From: Priestia megaterium
Lineage (GTDB): Bacteria > Bacillota > Bacilli > Bacillales > Bacillaceae_H
Length of the DNA: 64,000 nt
Assembly: GCA_008180335.1 (NCBI GenBank)
Contig: VTEF01000004.1
Coordinates: forward strand, 850-64,849
Reading direction: 5' to 3'
Part shown: piece by piece, positions 15,631 through 24,227 of the stretch
Numbering within the stretch: the first letter of the stretch is position 1
Layout of the letters: each line of letters opens with the position of its first letter
The notes under the pieces: generated by a model
What the model saw: only the letters and a program-made list of their open reading frames with translations
Databases searched by the model: none
Told to the model about the DNA's origin: nothing
Made by a program: the position numbers and the translations under genes

Positions 15631-15666
15631 CAATCAGCAGGAGATGAAGAAATCCCTTGCTGATTG
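15631..15666 (-). terminator. terminator of the cREC-domain gene
   Basis: On the minus strand CAATCAGCA and TGCTGATTG form a stem with a long loop and are followed by six T residues. It serves the minus-strand gene ending at 15738. Confidence 0.65.
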
Positions 15667-15737
15667 AAGTTTCACTTTATATAAATTTCATACATAAGAA
15701 AGGTAGATGTAGAGTTATTAACAGAAAATCCGATTGA

Positions 15738-16061
15738 TTACAGCGGCAATGGGCGCAAGGTGACTTTAATCGAAGCTGGCATTTTCTGTTCTTTTTGAGC
15801 TTGTTTGAAATAGTCATACATTGCTTTGCCGCCAACAGCATTAGCTGAATGAATTGTAATACGATTAGCGTATAGTTTGTTTTTTACCATAAACTGGACG
15901 AGTTCTAGTCCGTTTCTTGTCTTGTTTAGCAAATCATAATCAAGTGACAAATGATCAATTTGAAAGCTTTTTAATAAAGTTATACATTCATCAATTGTTT
16001 CAGCTAAAATGTGACCTTCAGGGCATGTGCGATAATCATCAAGAAATACATTGATAGTCAT
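15738..16061 (-). CDS. cyclic-phosphate-processing receiver (cREC)-like domain protein
   Basis: This 107-residue single-domain protein carries paired acidic residues in INVFLDDYRTCPEGH, then DECITLLKSFQIDHLSLDYD, NGLELVQFMVKNKLYANRI and IHSANAVGGKAMYDYF. This conserved DDxRxCPxGH...LSLDYD...IHSANAxG pattern defines a receiver-like family predicted to act in cyclic-nucleotide or RNA-end processing, not in classic two-component signalling. It is a stand-alone gene ending in its own terminator. The function of the family in Bacillus is not established. Confidence 0.7.
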   Translation of the reverse strand: MTINVFLDDYRTCPEGHILAETIDECITLLKSFQIDHLSLDYDLLNKTRNGLELVQFMVKNKLYANRITIHSANAVGGKAMYDYFKQAQKEQKMPASIKVTLRPLPL

Positions 16062-16203
16062 AATCTCTCTCCCTTTTATAGGTTATCTCTAGTGTAACAT
16101 ATTTTACTGAATGTATCGCCAACTACCATTAGAAGCTAGAGATAAGTAGAACAGTAATGAACACATTATATGTGAAAGAATAACGATGATTAGATTGTTA
16201 AAC

Positions 16204-16233
16204 AAAAAAATCTCCCTAAAAGATGGGAGATTG
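16204..16233 (-). terminator. terminator of the S14 gene
   Basis: On the minus strand AATCTCCC and GGGAGATT form a stem followed by a seven-T run, immediately after the S14 stop codon. Confidence 0.8.
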
Positions 16234-16236
16234 ATA

Positions 16237-16422
16237 TTACCCGCTCGCTTTTTTAATTCCAGGGATTTGTCCTTTATAAGCAAGTTCCCGGAAACAAATG
16301 CGGCAAAGCTTAAATTTTCGTAAAACTGAGTGAGGGCGGCCACAGCATTCACAGCGTGTGTACTCCCGTACTTTAAATTTCTGTTTGTTTTTTTGCTTTA
16401 TTACTAATGCTTTTTTTGCCAT
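16237..16422 (-). CDS. rpsN: ribosomal protein S14, zinc-binding type, stand-alone copy
   Basis: This 61-residue S14 of the small zinc-ribbon type has CECCGRPHS and [18 protein letters not shown], which hold the four zinc-ligand cysteines in two CxxC pairs. It is the length of the type-Z protein and not the ~89-residue long form. Two consecutive ATG codons follow GGGAGG; I chose the second because of better spacing. Other ribosomal genes are absent here, so this is not the spc-operon copy. It ends KKASG, while the usual protein ends KKASW. Stand-alone S14 copies in Bacillus are usually zinc-free and Zur-controlled; this one keeps its cysteines. I see no clear Zur box. Confidence 0.9.
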   Translation of the reverse strand: MAKKALVIKQKNKQKFKVREYTRCECCGRPHSVLRKFKLCRICFRELAYKGQIPGIKKASG

Positions 16423-16726
16423 CATATTGCCTCCCTTTTAGTAGTAAAGGATAGGATAAGTTAATCATTATAGCTCTAGGAATGAAAGAAGTAAACTGTT
16501 ATTTTATGGTGTTTCATCTTTGGGTTTGGAGTGAATTTTCTTCATACCATTTCTTGATAATAAAAAATGGTTCAAGTTATTCACTAGGAGCAGAAAGCTT
16601 TTTCTTCGCTCAATTTAATTAAGTGATCGTATTTAGAACGATTCTAAGCCCAATTCACTTATGGACATTCACTTATTCGTCCTTTTAGCAATAGCCTATA
16701 CATGTAAGGTAGGAGGTTATTGTTTA
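16423..16726. other. intergenic stretch between S14 and YqcI/YcgG genes
   Basis: It holds the divergent upstream regions of the two neighbours. No further gene, strong hairpin or recognisable operator is visible. The open frame continues upstream of 16727, but without a ribosome site. Confidence 0.6.
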
Positions 16727-17473
16727 ATGAAATTAATAAAAGACAATCAGATGAATGAATGCGATCTTTTAGAGTGGCAAAAAAATGCGATTGAAGCTTT
16801 TAAAAAAAGAATGAGTGATAAAATAAACCCTTTCCCTTGTATTCCAGCCACTCAGGCTAGCTTATTAGGTCACTTAAGATATGGTTTTGTTGGCGATCCC
16901 CGGAATGATGAAACATCTGTTATGCTAGCTCCCCTACTTAAAGAATTCTCATTAAACTATAAGGACTACGGAAAAAACACAAGTCTGATTGTGTTTTTTG
17001 ATACGCCGCCATCGTTGATTTCAACTGGCAGTATCGAAAATTTTGAAAGGTTGTTTTGGGAGCAGCTTTGTCAGTTAAATAGGTTAGATGAGCGGGAATG
17101 GCCTTTAACTATACCTGAAAATCCAGAAAATCATCAATGGGAATTTTGTTTTCACGGTGAACGATATTTTATGTATTGCGCGACTCCTCTTCATAAATAT
17201 CGAAACAGCAGATACTTTCCTTATATGATGCTCGCTATTACGCCAAGGAGGGTGCTTCAAGAATTTAATAAAAACGAGAAATATGCTAGAAAAATTAAAC
17301 AGTTGATTCACAAAAGGTTGGAAGGGTATGATGAAGTGCCGATCCATCCTTCGCTAAATAGTTATGGGAATCAGGATAACTATGAATGGAAACAGTATTT
17401 TTTGCATGACGATGAAACAGAATTACCTAAATGTCCGTTTTTAAGGCAGATCATGTTAGAAAACAAAGAATGA
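16727..17473 (+). CDS. YqcI/YcgG family protein (GntA-like heme enzyme family)
   Basis: This 248-residue cytosolic protein starts at an ATG behind TAGGAGG. Family motifs are the N-terminal NPFPCIPATQASLLGHLRYG, GDPRNDETSVMLAPLLKEF, SLIVFFDTPPS, FWEQLCQLNRLDEREWP and a C-terminal CPFLRQ. The family includes GntA, a heme-dependent N-hydroxylase of guanitoxin biosynthesis; other members, including B. subtilis YqcI and YcgG, have no settled substrate. No biosynthetic neighbours are present, so the substrate cannot be inferred. It is a single gene; a GACTTCAA/TTGAAGTC hairpin follows the stop. Confidence 0.8.
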   Translation: MKLIKDNQMNECDLLEWQKNAIEAFKKRMSDKINPFPCIPATQASLLGHLRYGFVGDPRNDETSVMLAPLLKEFSLNYKDYGKNTSLIVFFDTPPSLISTGSIENFERLFWEQLCQLNRLDEREWPLTIPENPENHQWEFCFHGERYFMYCATPLHKYRNSRYFPYMMLAITPRRVLQEFNKNEKYARKIKQLIHKRLEGYDEVPIHPSLNSYGNQDNYEWKQYFLHDDETELPKCPFLRQIMLENKE

Positions 17474-17709
17474 CTTCAATCATTTGAAGTCTACATAATG
17501 AAAAGAAAACGCAATATTTTTATATTCCTCTTTTAATCGTTGTTTTCTACTAAAGTATTACCATCATGTGCAAGCTAAAATGAAATTGTGCAGGATGATG
17601 GAAGAGGAGGAATCCGTCCTTTCGTAGTTAATTGCTTGCTGAAAAGTTAATGAATAAAATCGATACCTTTTAACAAGAATGATAGTAAATACTTTTAGTG
17701 AGGTGCAAG

Positions 17710-17964
17710 ATGATGCAGGATGAAATAAGAGATTACGTAACGATTGAAGATGAGAAAGGCAACCGGAAGGATTTTGCTGTTGAAGCTTTGTTTGACATGG
17801 AAGATGAATCTTATGCGTTGCTAGCAGCTGAAAATGAAACAATTGTGATGAAGGTTGAAGAAGAAGAAGGAAATCAGTACTTAGTCGGTATTTCCGATCC
17901 TTTAAAAAGTCAATCGATTTTAGACGCTTATCAAATTGCCGTAGAACATGCTCCTAAAGAATGA
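17710..17964 (+). CDS. DUF1292 (YrzB-like, UPF0473) protein
   Basis: This 84-residue, very acidic cytosolic protein has YVTIEDEKGNRKDFAVEALF, then ESYALLAA and a Glu-rich MKVEEEEGNQYLVGI segment, the pattern of DUF1292. B. subtilis YrzB lies beside yrrK; here the gene stands alone, so it may be a paralogue. ATG 17710 is used because GAGGTG lies six bases upstream. The role of the family is unknown. Confidence 0.75.
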   Translation: MMQDEIRDYVTIEDEKGNRKDFAVEALFDMEDESYALLAAENETIVMKVEEEEGNQYLVGISDPLKSQSILDAYQIAVEHAPKE

Positions 17965-18069
17965 AAAACAATGATTCATTACAGTGTTTTTAACAATCAA
18001 TTTCGATAAGTAAATTAAATGTAACCATATAGATAAAGCATATGCCTGTTCATATGATCTACATAAAGG

Positions 18070-18107
18070 AAAGTACGCGTCTACTGGCATAATCGCGTAC
18101 TTTTATT
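18070..18107 (+). terminator. terminator
   Basis: AAGTACGCG and CGCGTACTT form a perfect stem followed by TTTATTGTT. It ends the DUF1292 transcript upstream of the GvpU-like gene. Confidence 0.75.
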
Positions 18108-18234
18108 GTTAAATGTATTCAATTTTTCTTTTTCAGTGCTTATAAAAATAAGTAAAAAGATAGGGAGCTGCAGTGCAATAAGGAGAAACTTATTAATTGT
18201 GGAAGCTGGGCAAAAAATCAAAGAGGTGAACATT

Positions 18235-18657
18235 GTGAGCAGTAACAAACAGGAACAAATGGCGACAGATGATGCTGTAGTGCTAATGTTTTTATCTTTA
18301 GTAGAGGAAGACGGAATGGAAATAGGAGTAACACTGAATATTAATGGTTTAGTTGTTTCAGGAACGCTTATCGGGGCACGTGCTTATTATGACGGCATTA
18401 TAGAATCATACAAAGAGCTGAACGATCGTACAATGTCAAAGATTCTGACTAAAAAATTCAGTGATTTGAAGGATGGTTATTTGAAACAAAAACAAGAACA
18501 GGAGGACAAAGATAATAAAGGAAATTCAGCAACTTTTATTCATCTAAAGGAAGCTAAATATTTAGGAGCAAACCATCAATCTATCAGTAACAAGAGTACA
18601 TGGTGGAGAGGAAGAATTTCTTCTATAGATGGTTTTTCATTTGATGCACTTGGCTGA
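18235..18657 (+). CDS. GvpU-like gas vesicle accessory protein homologue
   Basis: This 140-residue soluble protein starts at a GTG behind GAGGTGAA. The body matches GvpU: GMEIGVTLNINGLVVSGTLI, GARAYYDGI, a charged central linker, FIHLKEAKYLGANHQSI and the WWRGRISSIDGF end. In Priestia megaterium GvpU belongs to the gas-vesicle cluster. No gas-vesicle structural gene is near, so this is either an orphan homologue or a gene recruited elsewhere. Confidence 0.75.
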   Translation: MSSNKQEQMATDDAVVLMFLSLVEEDGMEIGVTLNINGLVVSGTLIGARAYYDGIIESYKELNDRTMSKILTKKFSDLKDGYLKQKQEQEDKDNKGNSATFIHLKEAKYLGANHQSISNKSTWWRGRISSIDGFSFDALG

Positions 18658-18737
18658 AATACCGAATGTTCGCTCAGTTTCTCCTGTAAAGAGAATGACT
18701 ATTTACATAATACAAACAGCCGGCAAGGAGGTATTGC

Positions 18738-20117
18738 ATGAGTAAAGCAAGCTGCAGTTCTGGCGGGGCTAATCAAGCAGCAAATGAATCGAACGAGGGA
18801 GAGTTAAAGTGGTGGCAGTTATCGTTAATTGGGGTTGGCTGTACCATTGGAACAGGTTATTTTCTTGGTTCAAGCATCGGTATTAGCATAACTGGGCCTT
18901 CTATTGTATTTTCGTTTATTTTAGCAGCACTTGGAACGTATCTTGTATTTAATGCATTAGCGAAAATGACTGCTGAAGATCCGCAAAAAGGCTCATTTTG
19001 TTATTATGCAGGCAAAGCGTATGGAAAATGGGCAGAGTTTAGCTGCGGATGGAATTATTGGTTTTCAAATATTCTTGTTATGGGCAGCCAGTTAACCGCG
19101 CTGTCAATTCTTTCTAGATTTTGGTTTCCGAACGTTGCTTTGTGGATTTTTGCATCAGGTTATGCAATCATTGCAATCATTGTTGTGTTAGCGGGCACAA
19201 AAGGCTTTGACAAAATGGAAGATATATTAGCGATTGTGAAGTTTGCTGCAATTGTTATGTTCATCATTCTTGCCGTTTCTGGACTGTTTGGGTGGATAGG
19301 AGGCGAGGCTAAACAGACTCATTTCCCTCATACAGCCGATGAGCTCTTTAGTGGAGGATTTAAAGGCTTTTGGTCTTCTCTCATCTATGCATTTTATGCT
19401 TATGGGGGCATTGAAGTGATCGGTCTGATGTCAATGCAGCTTCAAAAGAAAGAAGATGCGCCAAAGGCTGGAAAAATCATGTTGCTTGGTTTAACGGTGG
19501 TATATGTATTGTCGTTAGGACTTGCAGTCACAATGGCTTCACTTCATTCTTTTCATGAAAAAGAAAGTCCTTTCGTAACAGCTTTAGCAGACTATCATCT
19601 CGCCTTTTTTCCTCATGTTTTCAATGGAGCGATTATTATAGCAGGTTTTTCAACAATGACTGCTTCTTTATATGGAGTCACCAGCCTTCTTGTTACTTTA
19701 GCTGAAGAAGGAGATGCTCCTTCTAGCTTTGCAAAAAAAAGTAAAAAGCTTAAAAACATACCGATCGCATCTTTAGGGCTTGCCGCTGCCGGTTTATTAG
19801 CCTCCATTATCACCGCCTTGCTCCTTCCGGGGAAAATTTATGAATATATTACGACTGCAGCAGGAATTTTGTTGCTGTACAACTGGATTTTTATTATTAC
19901 TTCTTCATTTCGAATTCTTAAGTACACATTATGGAATAAGATTTTTTCTTTTGTAGGTCTGTTTTTAATTCTAGCTGCTATCAGCGGAACCTTGTTAGAA
20001 AAAGAGGTTCGCCCGGGGTTTTTTGTAAGTATTCTATTTGTATTTGTCATCTTTTTGGTATGCTTAAGAATGAAGAAATTCTGGAAAAAGTCAAAAAGCC
20101 AAATTCGTTATTATTAA
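18738..20117 (+). CDS. APC-family amino acid permease
   Basis: This 459-residue transporter has about twelve membrane segments, starting WWQLSLIGVGCTIGTGYFLG, whose GCTIGTGYF is the substrate-binding unwound helix 1 of the amino acid-polyamine-organocation family. Helix 3 contains GSFCYYAGKAYGKWAEFSCG and helix 6 YAFYAYGGIEVIGLMS. A short N-terminal cytosolic tail carries Cys and Ser/Gly. ATG behind AAGGAGG. It imports an amino acid by proton or cation symport; the substrate cannot be read from the sequence. It is a single gene. Confidence 0.88.
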   Translation: MSKASCSSGGANQAANESNEGELKWWQLSLIGVGCTIGTGYFLGSSIGISITGPSIVFSFILAALGTYLVFNALAKMTAEDPQKGSFCYYAGKAYGKWAEFSCGWNYWFSNILVMGSQLTALSILSRFWFPNVALWIFASGYAIIAIIVVLAGTKGFDKMEDILAIVKFAAIVMFIILAVSGLFGWIGGEAKQTHFPHTADELFSGGFKGFWSSLIYAFYAYGGIEVIGLMSMQLQKKEDAPKAGKIMLLGLTVVYVLSLGLAVTMASLHSFHEKESPFVTALADYHLAFFPHVFNGAIIIAGFSTMTASLYGVTSLLVTLAEEGDAPSSFAKKSKKLKNIPIASLGLAAAGLLASIITALLLPGKIYEYITTAAGILLLYNWIFIITSSFRILKYTLWNKIFSFVGLFLILAAISGTLLEKEVRPGFFVSILFVFVIFLVCLRMKKFWKKSKSQIRYY

Positions 20118-20304
20118 TTGCCGAATTCCGTGCTTTGATCTACTTACCTTCAAATGGTGATGTGATGCCAGTAAATGCACTTACGATAGCAGTAAGTTCA
20201 AACGGGCATGGCTACGACTTAAGACTGAGGAAGCCTCCGTCGAATTTATCATGAACGCAACAATTGTTCTGTCGTATAGTAGTAGTGTGAAAGGAGATGG
20301 AACA

Positions 20305-20742
20305 ATGATTAAAAGCATATATGAAACACATTTACAGGTAAGCAACCTTAAGGAGGCAATTGCTTTTTATCAACGATTAGGATTACAGCTGGTTCATCAA
20401 ATTGATCAACGAAAATGTGCGTTTTTCTTTATTGGGAAAGACAAACAAATGCTGGGATTGTGGGAAGTAGCGAAAGGACAAGGTGTTCAGAAGCGGCACT
20501 TTGCGTTTGGAGTCGATGATATTGAAGCGGGCATGGCGTGGTTGAAGGAAAAGAGCATCGAGATTGAAGAGGAAAGCTTTGGGAAGAAGACGGTTGAGCC
20601 GCTTGTTCATACATGGATGCCTGCTTCTTGTATTTATTTTAACGACCCAGATGGAAATAGTTTAGAATTGATTCAATTACTAGACGATGAACCGGTTGTG
20701 TCTAATGAGGTGCTATATTTAAGTGAATGGCGAAAAAAATAA
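20305..20742 (+). CDS. VOC (glyoxalase/bleomycin resistance) family protein
   Basis: This 145-residue metalloenzyme-like protein has two beta-alpha-beta modules: YETHLQVSNLKEAIAFYQRL at the start with a metal-ligand His, and a second module RHFAFGVDDIEAGMAWL ending ASCIYFNDPDGNSLELIQL, where the Glu is the usual second-half ligand. Such proteins serve as dioxygenases, isomerases or thiol transferases. ATG 20305 follows AAAGGAG. It is monocistronic with its own terminator; substrate unknown. Confidence 0.85.
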   Translation: MIKSIYETHLQVSNLKEAIAFYQRLGLQLVHQIDQRKCAFFFIGKDKQMLGLWEVAKGQGVQKRHFAFGVDDIEAGMAWLKEKSIEIEEESFGKKTVEPLVHTWMPASCIYFNDPDGNSLELIQLLDDEPVVSNEVLYLSEWRKK

Positions 20743-20756
20743 AAATCATTTAGGGG

Positions 20757-20788
20757 AAGACTTCAGTCGCAGGCTGAAGTCTTTTTTT
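20757..20788 (+). terminator. terminator of the VOC gene
   Basis: GACTTCAG and CTGAAGTC form a perfect stem with a seven-base loop and a T7 tail. Confidence 0.9.
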
Positions 20789-20876
20789 GTATCAGCTAAA
20801 TAAATTTGATATATAATTAAACGTAAATTATATTTGTTTATAAATAAGTAAACAAAATAGAAAGTTGTTTGTAATC

Positions 20877-21635
20877 ATGATTTCGGAACGATTTTTGGAA
20901 GCGTCACTGAATGAAATGAAGCAAGGGTATGCAGTGCAGGAGCATGAGTGTATATGTTTGCTTTGCGGAGAAGTGTTTGAAAAAGGCATTATTTATCCTG
21001 AAGATGGAGTGTTATACGAAGCAGAGCGCTATGCGAAGCTTCATGTTGAAAAAGTGCATCAGTCGGTATTTCATTACTTAATGAAGATGGATAAAGATGT
21101 GACGGGGTTGTCCGAGCATCAAAAGAGCTTGTTAGAACTTTTTTATCAAGGGAAAAGCGATGCGGAGATTAAAGAAAAAATGGGGATCGGCAGCTCTTCA
21201 ACAATTCGAAATCATCGTTTTACCTTAAAAAAGAAAGAAAAGCAAGCCAAAGTTTTTTTAACTTTAATGGAATTATTAAACGAACATGATAAGAAAGCCT
21301 CATCATCACGTACATTGAAACCGCAGCAGTCAGTGGAAGCGCGTTATGATATATCAGCAGAAGAACATGATCAAGTAATTGCAAAAAACTTTCCAAAAGG
21401 AATTGATGGACCGCTGTGCACCTTTAACTTGAAAGAAAAGCATCGTATTGTCGTGTTACAGGCAATTGCAAAGCGGTTTGAAGGAAACAAAGTCTATCAT
21501 GAAAAAGAAGTGAATGACATTTTGCAGCTGATTTATGAAGATTATGTACTCGTGCGCCGTTTTTTAATTGAATATGGATTTTTCAAACGAAACGCAGATG
21601 GCAGTGCCTACTGGAAAGAGGAGGATATCAGATAA
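20877..21635 (+). CDS. DUF2087-containing HTH transcriptional regulator
   Basis: This 252-residue protein has an N-terminal zinc-finger-like segment with ECICLLCGEVFEKG and a later HVEKVH. A central LuxR-type helix-turn-helix follows (LSEHQKSLLELFYQGKSDAE and IKEKMGIGSSSTIRNHRF), then a C-terminal DUF2087 domain (FNLKEKHRIVVLQAIAKRF, YHEKEVNDILQLIYEDYVLV, RRFLIEYGFFKRNADGSAYW). It is a probable cytosolic DNA-binding protein. ATG 20877 is used, although the ribosome site is weak; a TTG four codons upstream is equally possible. Targets unknown. Confidence 0.8.
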   Translation: MISERFLEASLNEMKQGYAVQEHECICLLCGEVFEKGIIYPEDGVLYEAERYAKLHVEKVHQSVFHYLMKMDKDVTGLSEHQKSLLELFYQGKSDAEIKEKMGIGSSSTIRNHRFTLKKKEKQAKVFLTLMELLNEHDKKASSSRTLKPQQSVEARYDISAEEHDQVIAKNFPKGIDGPLCTFNLKEKHRIVVLQAIAKRFEGNKVYHEKEVNDILQLIYEDYVLVRRFLIEYGFFKRNADGSAYWKEEDIR

Positions 21636-22144
21636 GCTTGATCTATTAGGTAGCTTGAAATGATTAAAAAGGATTTAGGTGATTCATTCATCTAAAATCA
21701 TACATAGAGTATATGGGAGGTTTTTATATGAAGAGCAGGTGCCTTGCTTCTTTAACAGGTAATGGAGTTATCTTTATTTTACCTCTAGTTAGGTGGTCTT
21801 TATTTAGCCCTTTGTCTTATTCAATGCTCTTAATTAGGGAAGGATGGCACTTTTTTTCCTCACCTAAAAAGCGTAAGGTTAAGGTATTGACAGTGAGCAA
21901 TTTTATTTGAAACTTGCTTACGGTTGTTTCAAATACAACTGTCACATTTATCGATGTAGGCAGATCGTCACTTTTTTGAAATGTATATAAAAAGCAATTA
22001 AAATGGGGATGTACGTAAAGAAAAAGCATAACGGATATTCATGGGAAGCAGCTTTAATATGATGAAAATGCATGTGCTGAAACAATGGATGCAATCTTTT
22101 GAAGAATGATAGAAAATAAGGATACAAGAGCAAAGGAGTGAAGG
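21636..22144. other. intergenic stretch with a doubtful small frame
   Basis: GGGAGG at 21714 precedes an ATG at 21728 that opens a 60-residue hydrophobic/basic frame to 21910 (KSRCLASLTGNGVIFILPL). It matches nothing I recognise and its composition is poor for a gene. I list it only as a possibility. A hairpin TTTGAAAC/GTTTCAAA lies at 21906-21933. Nothing else is visible. Confidence 0.35.
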
Positions 22145-22678
22145 ATGTTGACAAATTTGAAACAACAGCGAGAGAAGCGGATGATGTTTGATGAACAGCA
22201 ATTAGCGCCGCTTGACGTGGATGAACAGGTGAAAAAACTGTTAGTTGAAGTAGGGTTGCCAAGAGAAGCCGCACCGTTTCTAGAGTTTGTTTCATCAAAA
22301 AATCAGTTGTCAACTTTATGCGAAACATTTCAACTATCGCCTCGTTATCGCCACTATTGGTTTTTAGGCACAACGGGTGCCGGCGATCCGATTTGCTTGT
22401 ATAACGCAAACTCCTCGATTGTCCTTCTTGATACATCAAATGATGACAAGGAACGATTTATAAATTCGTCACTTCAACAATTTTTAGCTTGTATTGATGT
22501 GTTTGAAAACATGATCCAGCAAGCAGTGGCTCAAAATGGAGAGTATGCATACGTAGAAGGCAATATTTCTAAACCGCTTTTTGAAGACATAATAAAACAA
22601 TTTAAGCGAATCGATTCATTAGCGCTGTCCCCGCAAACATTTTGGGAAATGGAATTGAAACAGCTTCTTAAAAAATGA
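22145..22678 (+). CDS. SUKH-4-like (SMI1/KNR4 superfamily) protein, orphan
   Basis: This 177-residue cytosolic protein has the SUKH-4-type core: a LLVEVGLPREAAPFLEF lead, RYRHYWFLGTTGAGDPICLY, then SSIVLLDTSNDDKERFINSS and LQQFLACIDVFENMIQQAV. Members serve as immunity proteins to nuclease toxins, but no toxin gene is adjacent here, so it may be an orphan immunity gene or have another role. ATG behind AAAGGAG. It shares a terminator with the convergent nag operon. Confidence 0.7.
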   Translation: MLTNLKQQREKRMMFDEQQLAPLDVDEQVKKLLVEVGLPREAAPFLEFVSSKNQLSTLCETFQLSPRYRHYWFLGTTGAGDPICLYNANSSIVLLDTSNDDKERFINSSLQQFLACIDVFENMIQQAVAQNGEYAYVEGNISKPLFEDIIKQFKRIDSLALSPQTFWEMELKQLLKK

Positions 22679-22706
22679 AAGCCCACTACTGATAGTGGGC
22701 TTTTGT
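22678..22706. terminator. bidirectional terminator between SUKH gene and nag operon
   Basis: AAAGCCCACTA and TAGTGGGCTTTT form a stem with a four-base loop and A/T tracts usable from both sides. Confidence 0.85.
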
Positions 22707-22711
22707 CATAG

Positions 22712-23437
22712 CTATAGCATTGGAATTCGGTCTTTGTAAGCCGCGATTAGCTTTTGGTTGTGTTCATCTGCGCCCTCTATATTTCCGCTTAGAAAAACAG
22801 GGGGAGTGCTGCCGGATTGGATAATTTGGCTAATCGCCTGAGAGACGATTTGATTTAATATCGTTGCACCGACAACGGTCGACCCAGAGCCAAACGCAAT
22901 GTTTTGTTCGTGTAATAAAGCATCGCCTTTTGGTACGTGATTATTTAACACAAGGTCGACTACTTCATGTAAGTAGAAGCCGTCTTTATGACGGGAAGGG
23001 CGGCTTGTTGCATAGCTAGGTGATGTTAAGCCGATGACAAATGCTCCTTTTTCTTTAGCAAGCAAGGCAACATCTATTGGAACAGGATTAACGCCTGATG
23101 TTGAAATAACAATGCAAATGTCTCCTTTACGAATATCCTGATCTTGCATAAATGTATGAGCAAAATCATTTTGGCGTTCAAGCTGAGAAGAGCGTGCTGC
23201 GCCTTTGTGAAGCATTAACTCTTCAATTAAAATGGGACGAATCGCTGCTAAACCGCCTGAACGGTAAAACAATTCTTCGGTGAGTAAATGAGAGTGTCCA
23301 CATCCAAAAAGGTGAATAAGGTGATGGGACTGAATGGCATCTGCAATGAGTGAAGAAGCTTCATTCATTACAGGCTGTTCCGTTTGTTCCACACGTGTCA
23401 GTATTGCTTTTACTTCATCTAGATATGAGCTCCGCAT
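22712..23437 (-). CDS. SIS-domain sugar-phosphate-binding protein (UPF0309)
   Basis: This 241-residue cytosolic protein has a sugar isomerase (SIS) fold: IHLFGCGHSHLLTEELFYRS, then IRKGDICIVISTSGVNPVPI with the STSG phosphosugar-binding loop, AKEKGAFVIGLTS and a long C-terminal helix. It matches the UPF0309 group, not MurQ or GlmS. It is the last gene of the nagA-nagB-nagR operon, 37 bases after nagR, so its substrate is probably an amino-sugar phosphate. Isomerase or etherase activity cannot be decided from sequence. Confidence 0.85.
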   Translation of the reverse strand: MRSSYLDEVKAILTRVEQTEQPVMNEASSLIADAIQSHHLIHLFGCGHSHLLTEELFYRSGGLAAIRPILIEELMLHKGAARSSQLERQNDFAHTFMQDQDIRKGDICIVISTSGVNPVPIDVALLAKEKGAFVIGLTSPSYATSRPSRHKDGFYLHEVVDLVLNNHVPKGDALLHEQNIAFGSGSTVVGATILNQIVSQAISQIIQSGSTPPVFLSGNIEGADEHNQKLIAAYKDRIPML

Positions 23438-23474
23438 AAGTAACTCCTCGTTTCTTCTTTACATCTATTTTGAA

Positions 23475-24200
23475 TTACATTCGAGCCATCGTAATCGTGA
23501 ACTTATAACGGTCAGCACGATACAATGAGCGAACGACTTCGAGTGGAGTGCCGTTTTCTAAATACGTATTCCGTTGAATAAGTAAGATTGGTGAACGCTT
23601 TGGAATCTTTAAGTGAACAGTTTCTGCATCCGATGCAATTGATGATTCGAACGTCTGAGTTGCTTGCCCGATTTTTAATCCACTTTGATTTTCAATGTAT
23701 TGATAAAGAGATTGATTAATGATTTCTTCGGTTAACCCTTTAATCAGGTTCGCGGACATATAGACAGTTTCAAGTGCCATTGGCACGTTATCAGCTAGAC
23801 GAATCCGCTTAATTTCATATACAGGAGCATACGTGTCAATTTGAAGCTGAGTCGCAATTTTTTCAGAAGCCGGGATGATTTCAAAGCTTAATAATTTGCT
23901 GCTCGGTTCCATGCCGCGTGCTTTCATATCTTCTGTAAAGCTTGTCAAACCGACAAGCTGCTGCTCCAATTTTTTTTCGGCTACAAATGTTCCGCGTCCT
24001 TTTTGGCGATATAAATAACCATCATTAACTAAATTATTGATGGCTTGCCGAACAGTCATGCGGCTAATTTGAAATTGTTCCGCATATTCGCGCTCTGATG
24101 GAAGCGCGTCGTGGGGCTGTAACTCACCATTATCTATTTGTTTTTTTAACTGTTCTTCGATTTGAAAGTAAATCGGAAGAGGTGAGCTTTTATCAATCAT
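23475..24200 (-). CDS. nagR: GntR/HutC-family regulator NagR (YvoA)
   Basis: This 241-residue repressor has an N-terminal winged helix (PLPIYFQIEEQLKKQI, LPSEREYAEQFQISRMTVRQ, YRQKGRGTFVA). A UTRA effector domain follows (GLTSFTEDMKARGMEPSSKL, VYEIKRIRLADNVPMALETV) that in B. subtilis NagR binds GlcNAc-6-P or GlcN-6-P and releases DNA. Its place behind nagB and the two TTGGTATAGACAACT-like sites between nagA and nagP make it the local regulator. ATG behind GGAGAG. Confidence 0.93.
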   Translation of the reverse strand: MIDKSSPLPIYFQIEEQLKKQIDNGELQPHDALPSEREYAEQFQISRMTVRQAINNLVNDGYLYRQKGRGTFVAEKKLEQQLVGLTSFTEDMKARGMEPSSKLLSFEIIPASEKIATQLQIDTYAPVYEIKRIRLADNVPMALETVYMSANLIKGLTEEIINQSLYQYIENQSGLKIGQATQTFESSIASDAETVHLKIPKRSPILLIQRNTYLENGTPLEVVRSLYRADRYKFTITMARM

Positions 24201-24227
24201 CCATGTTCTCTCCTTTGCATTTGCTTT

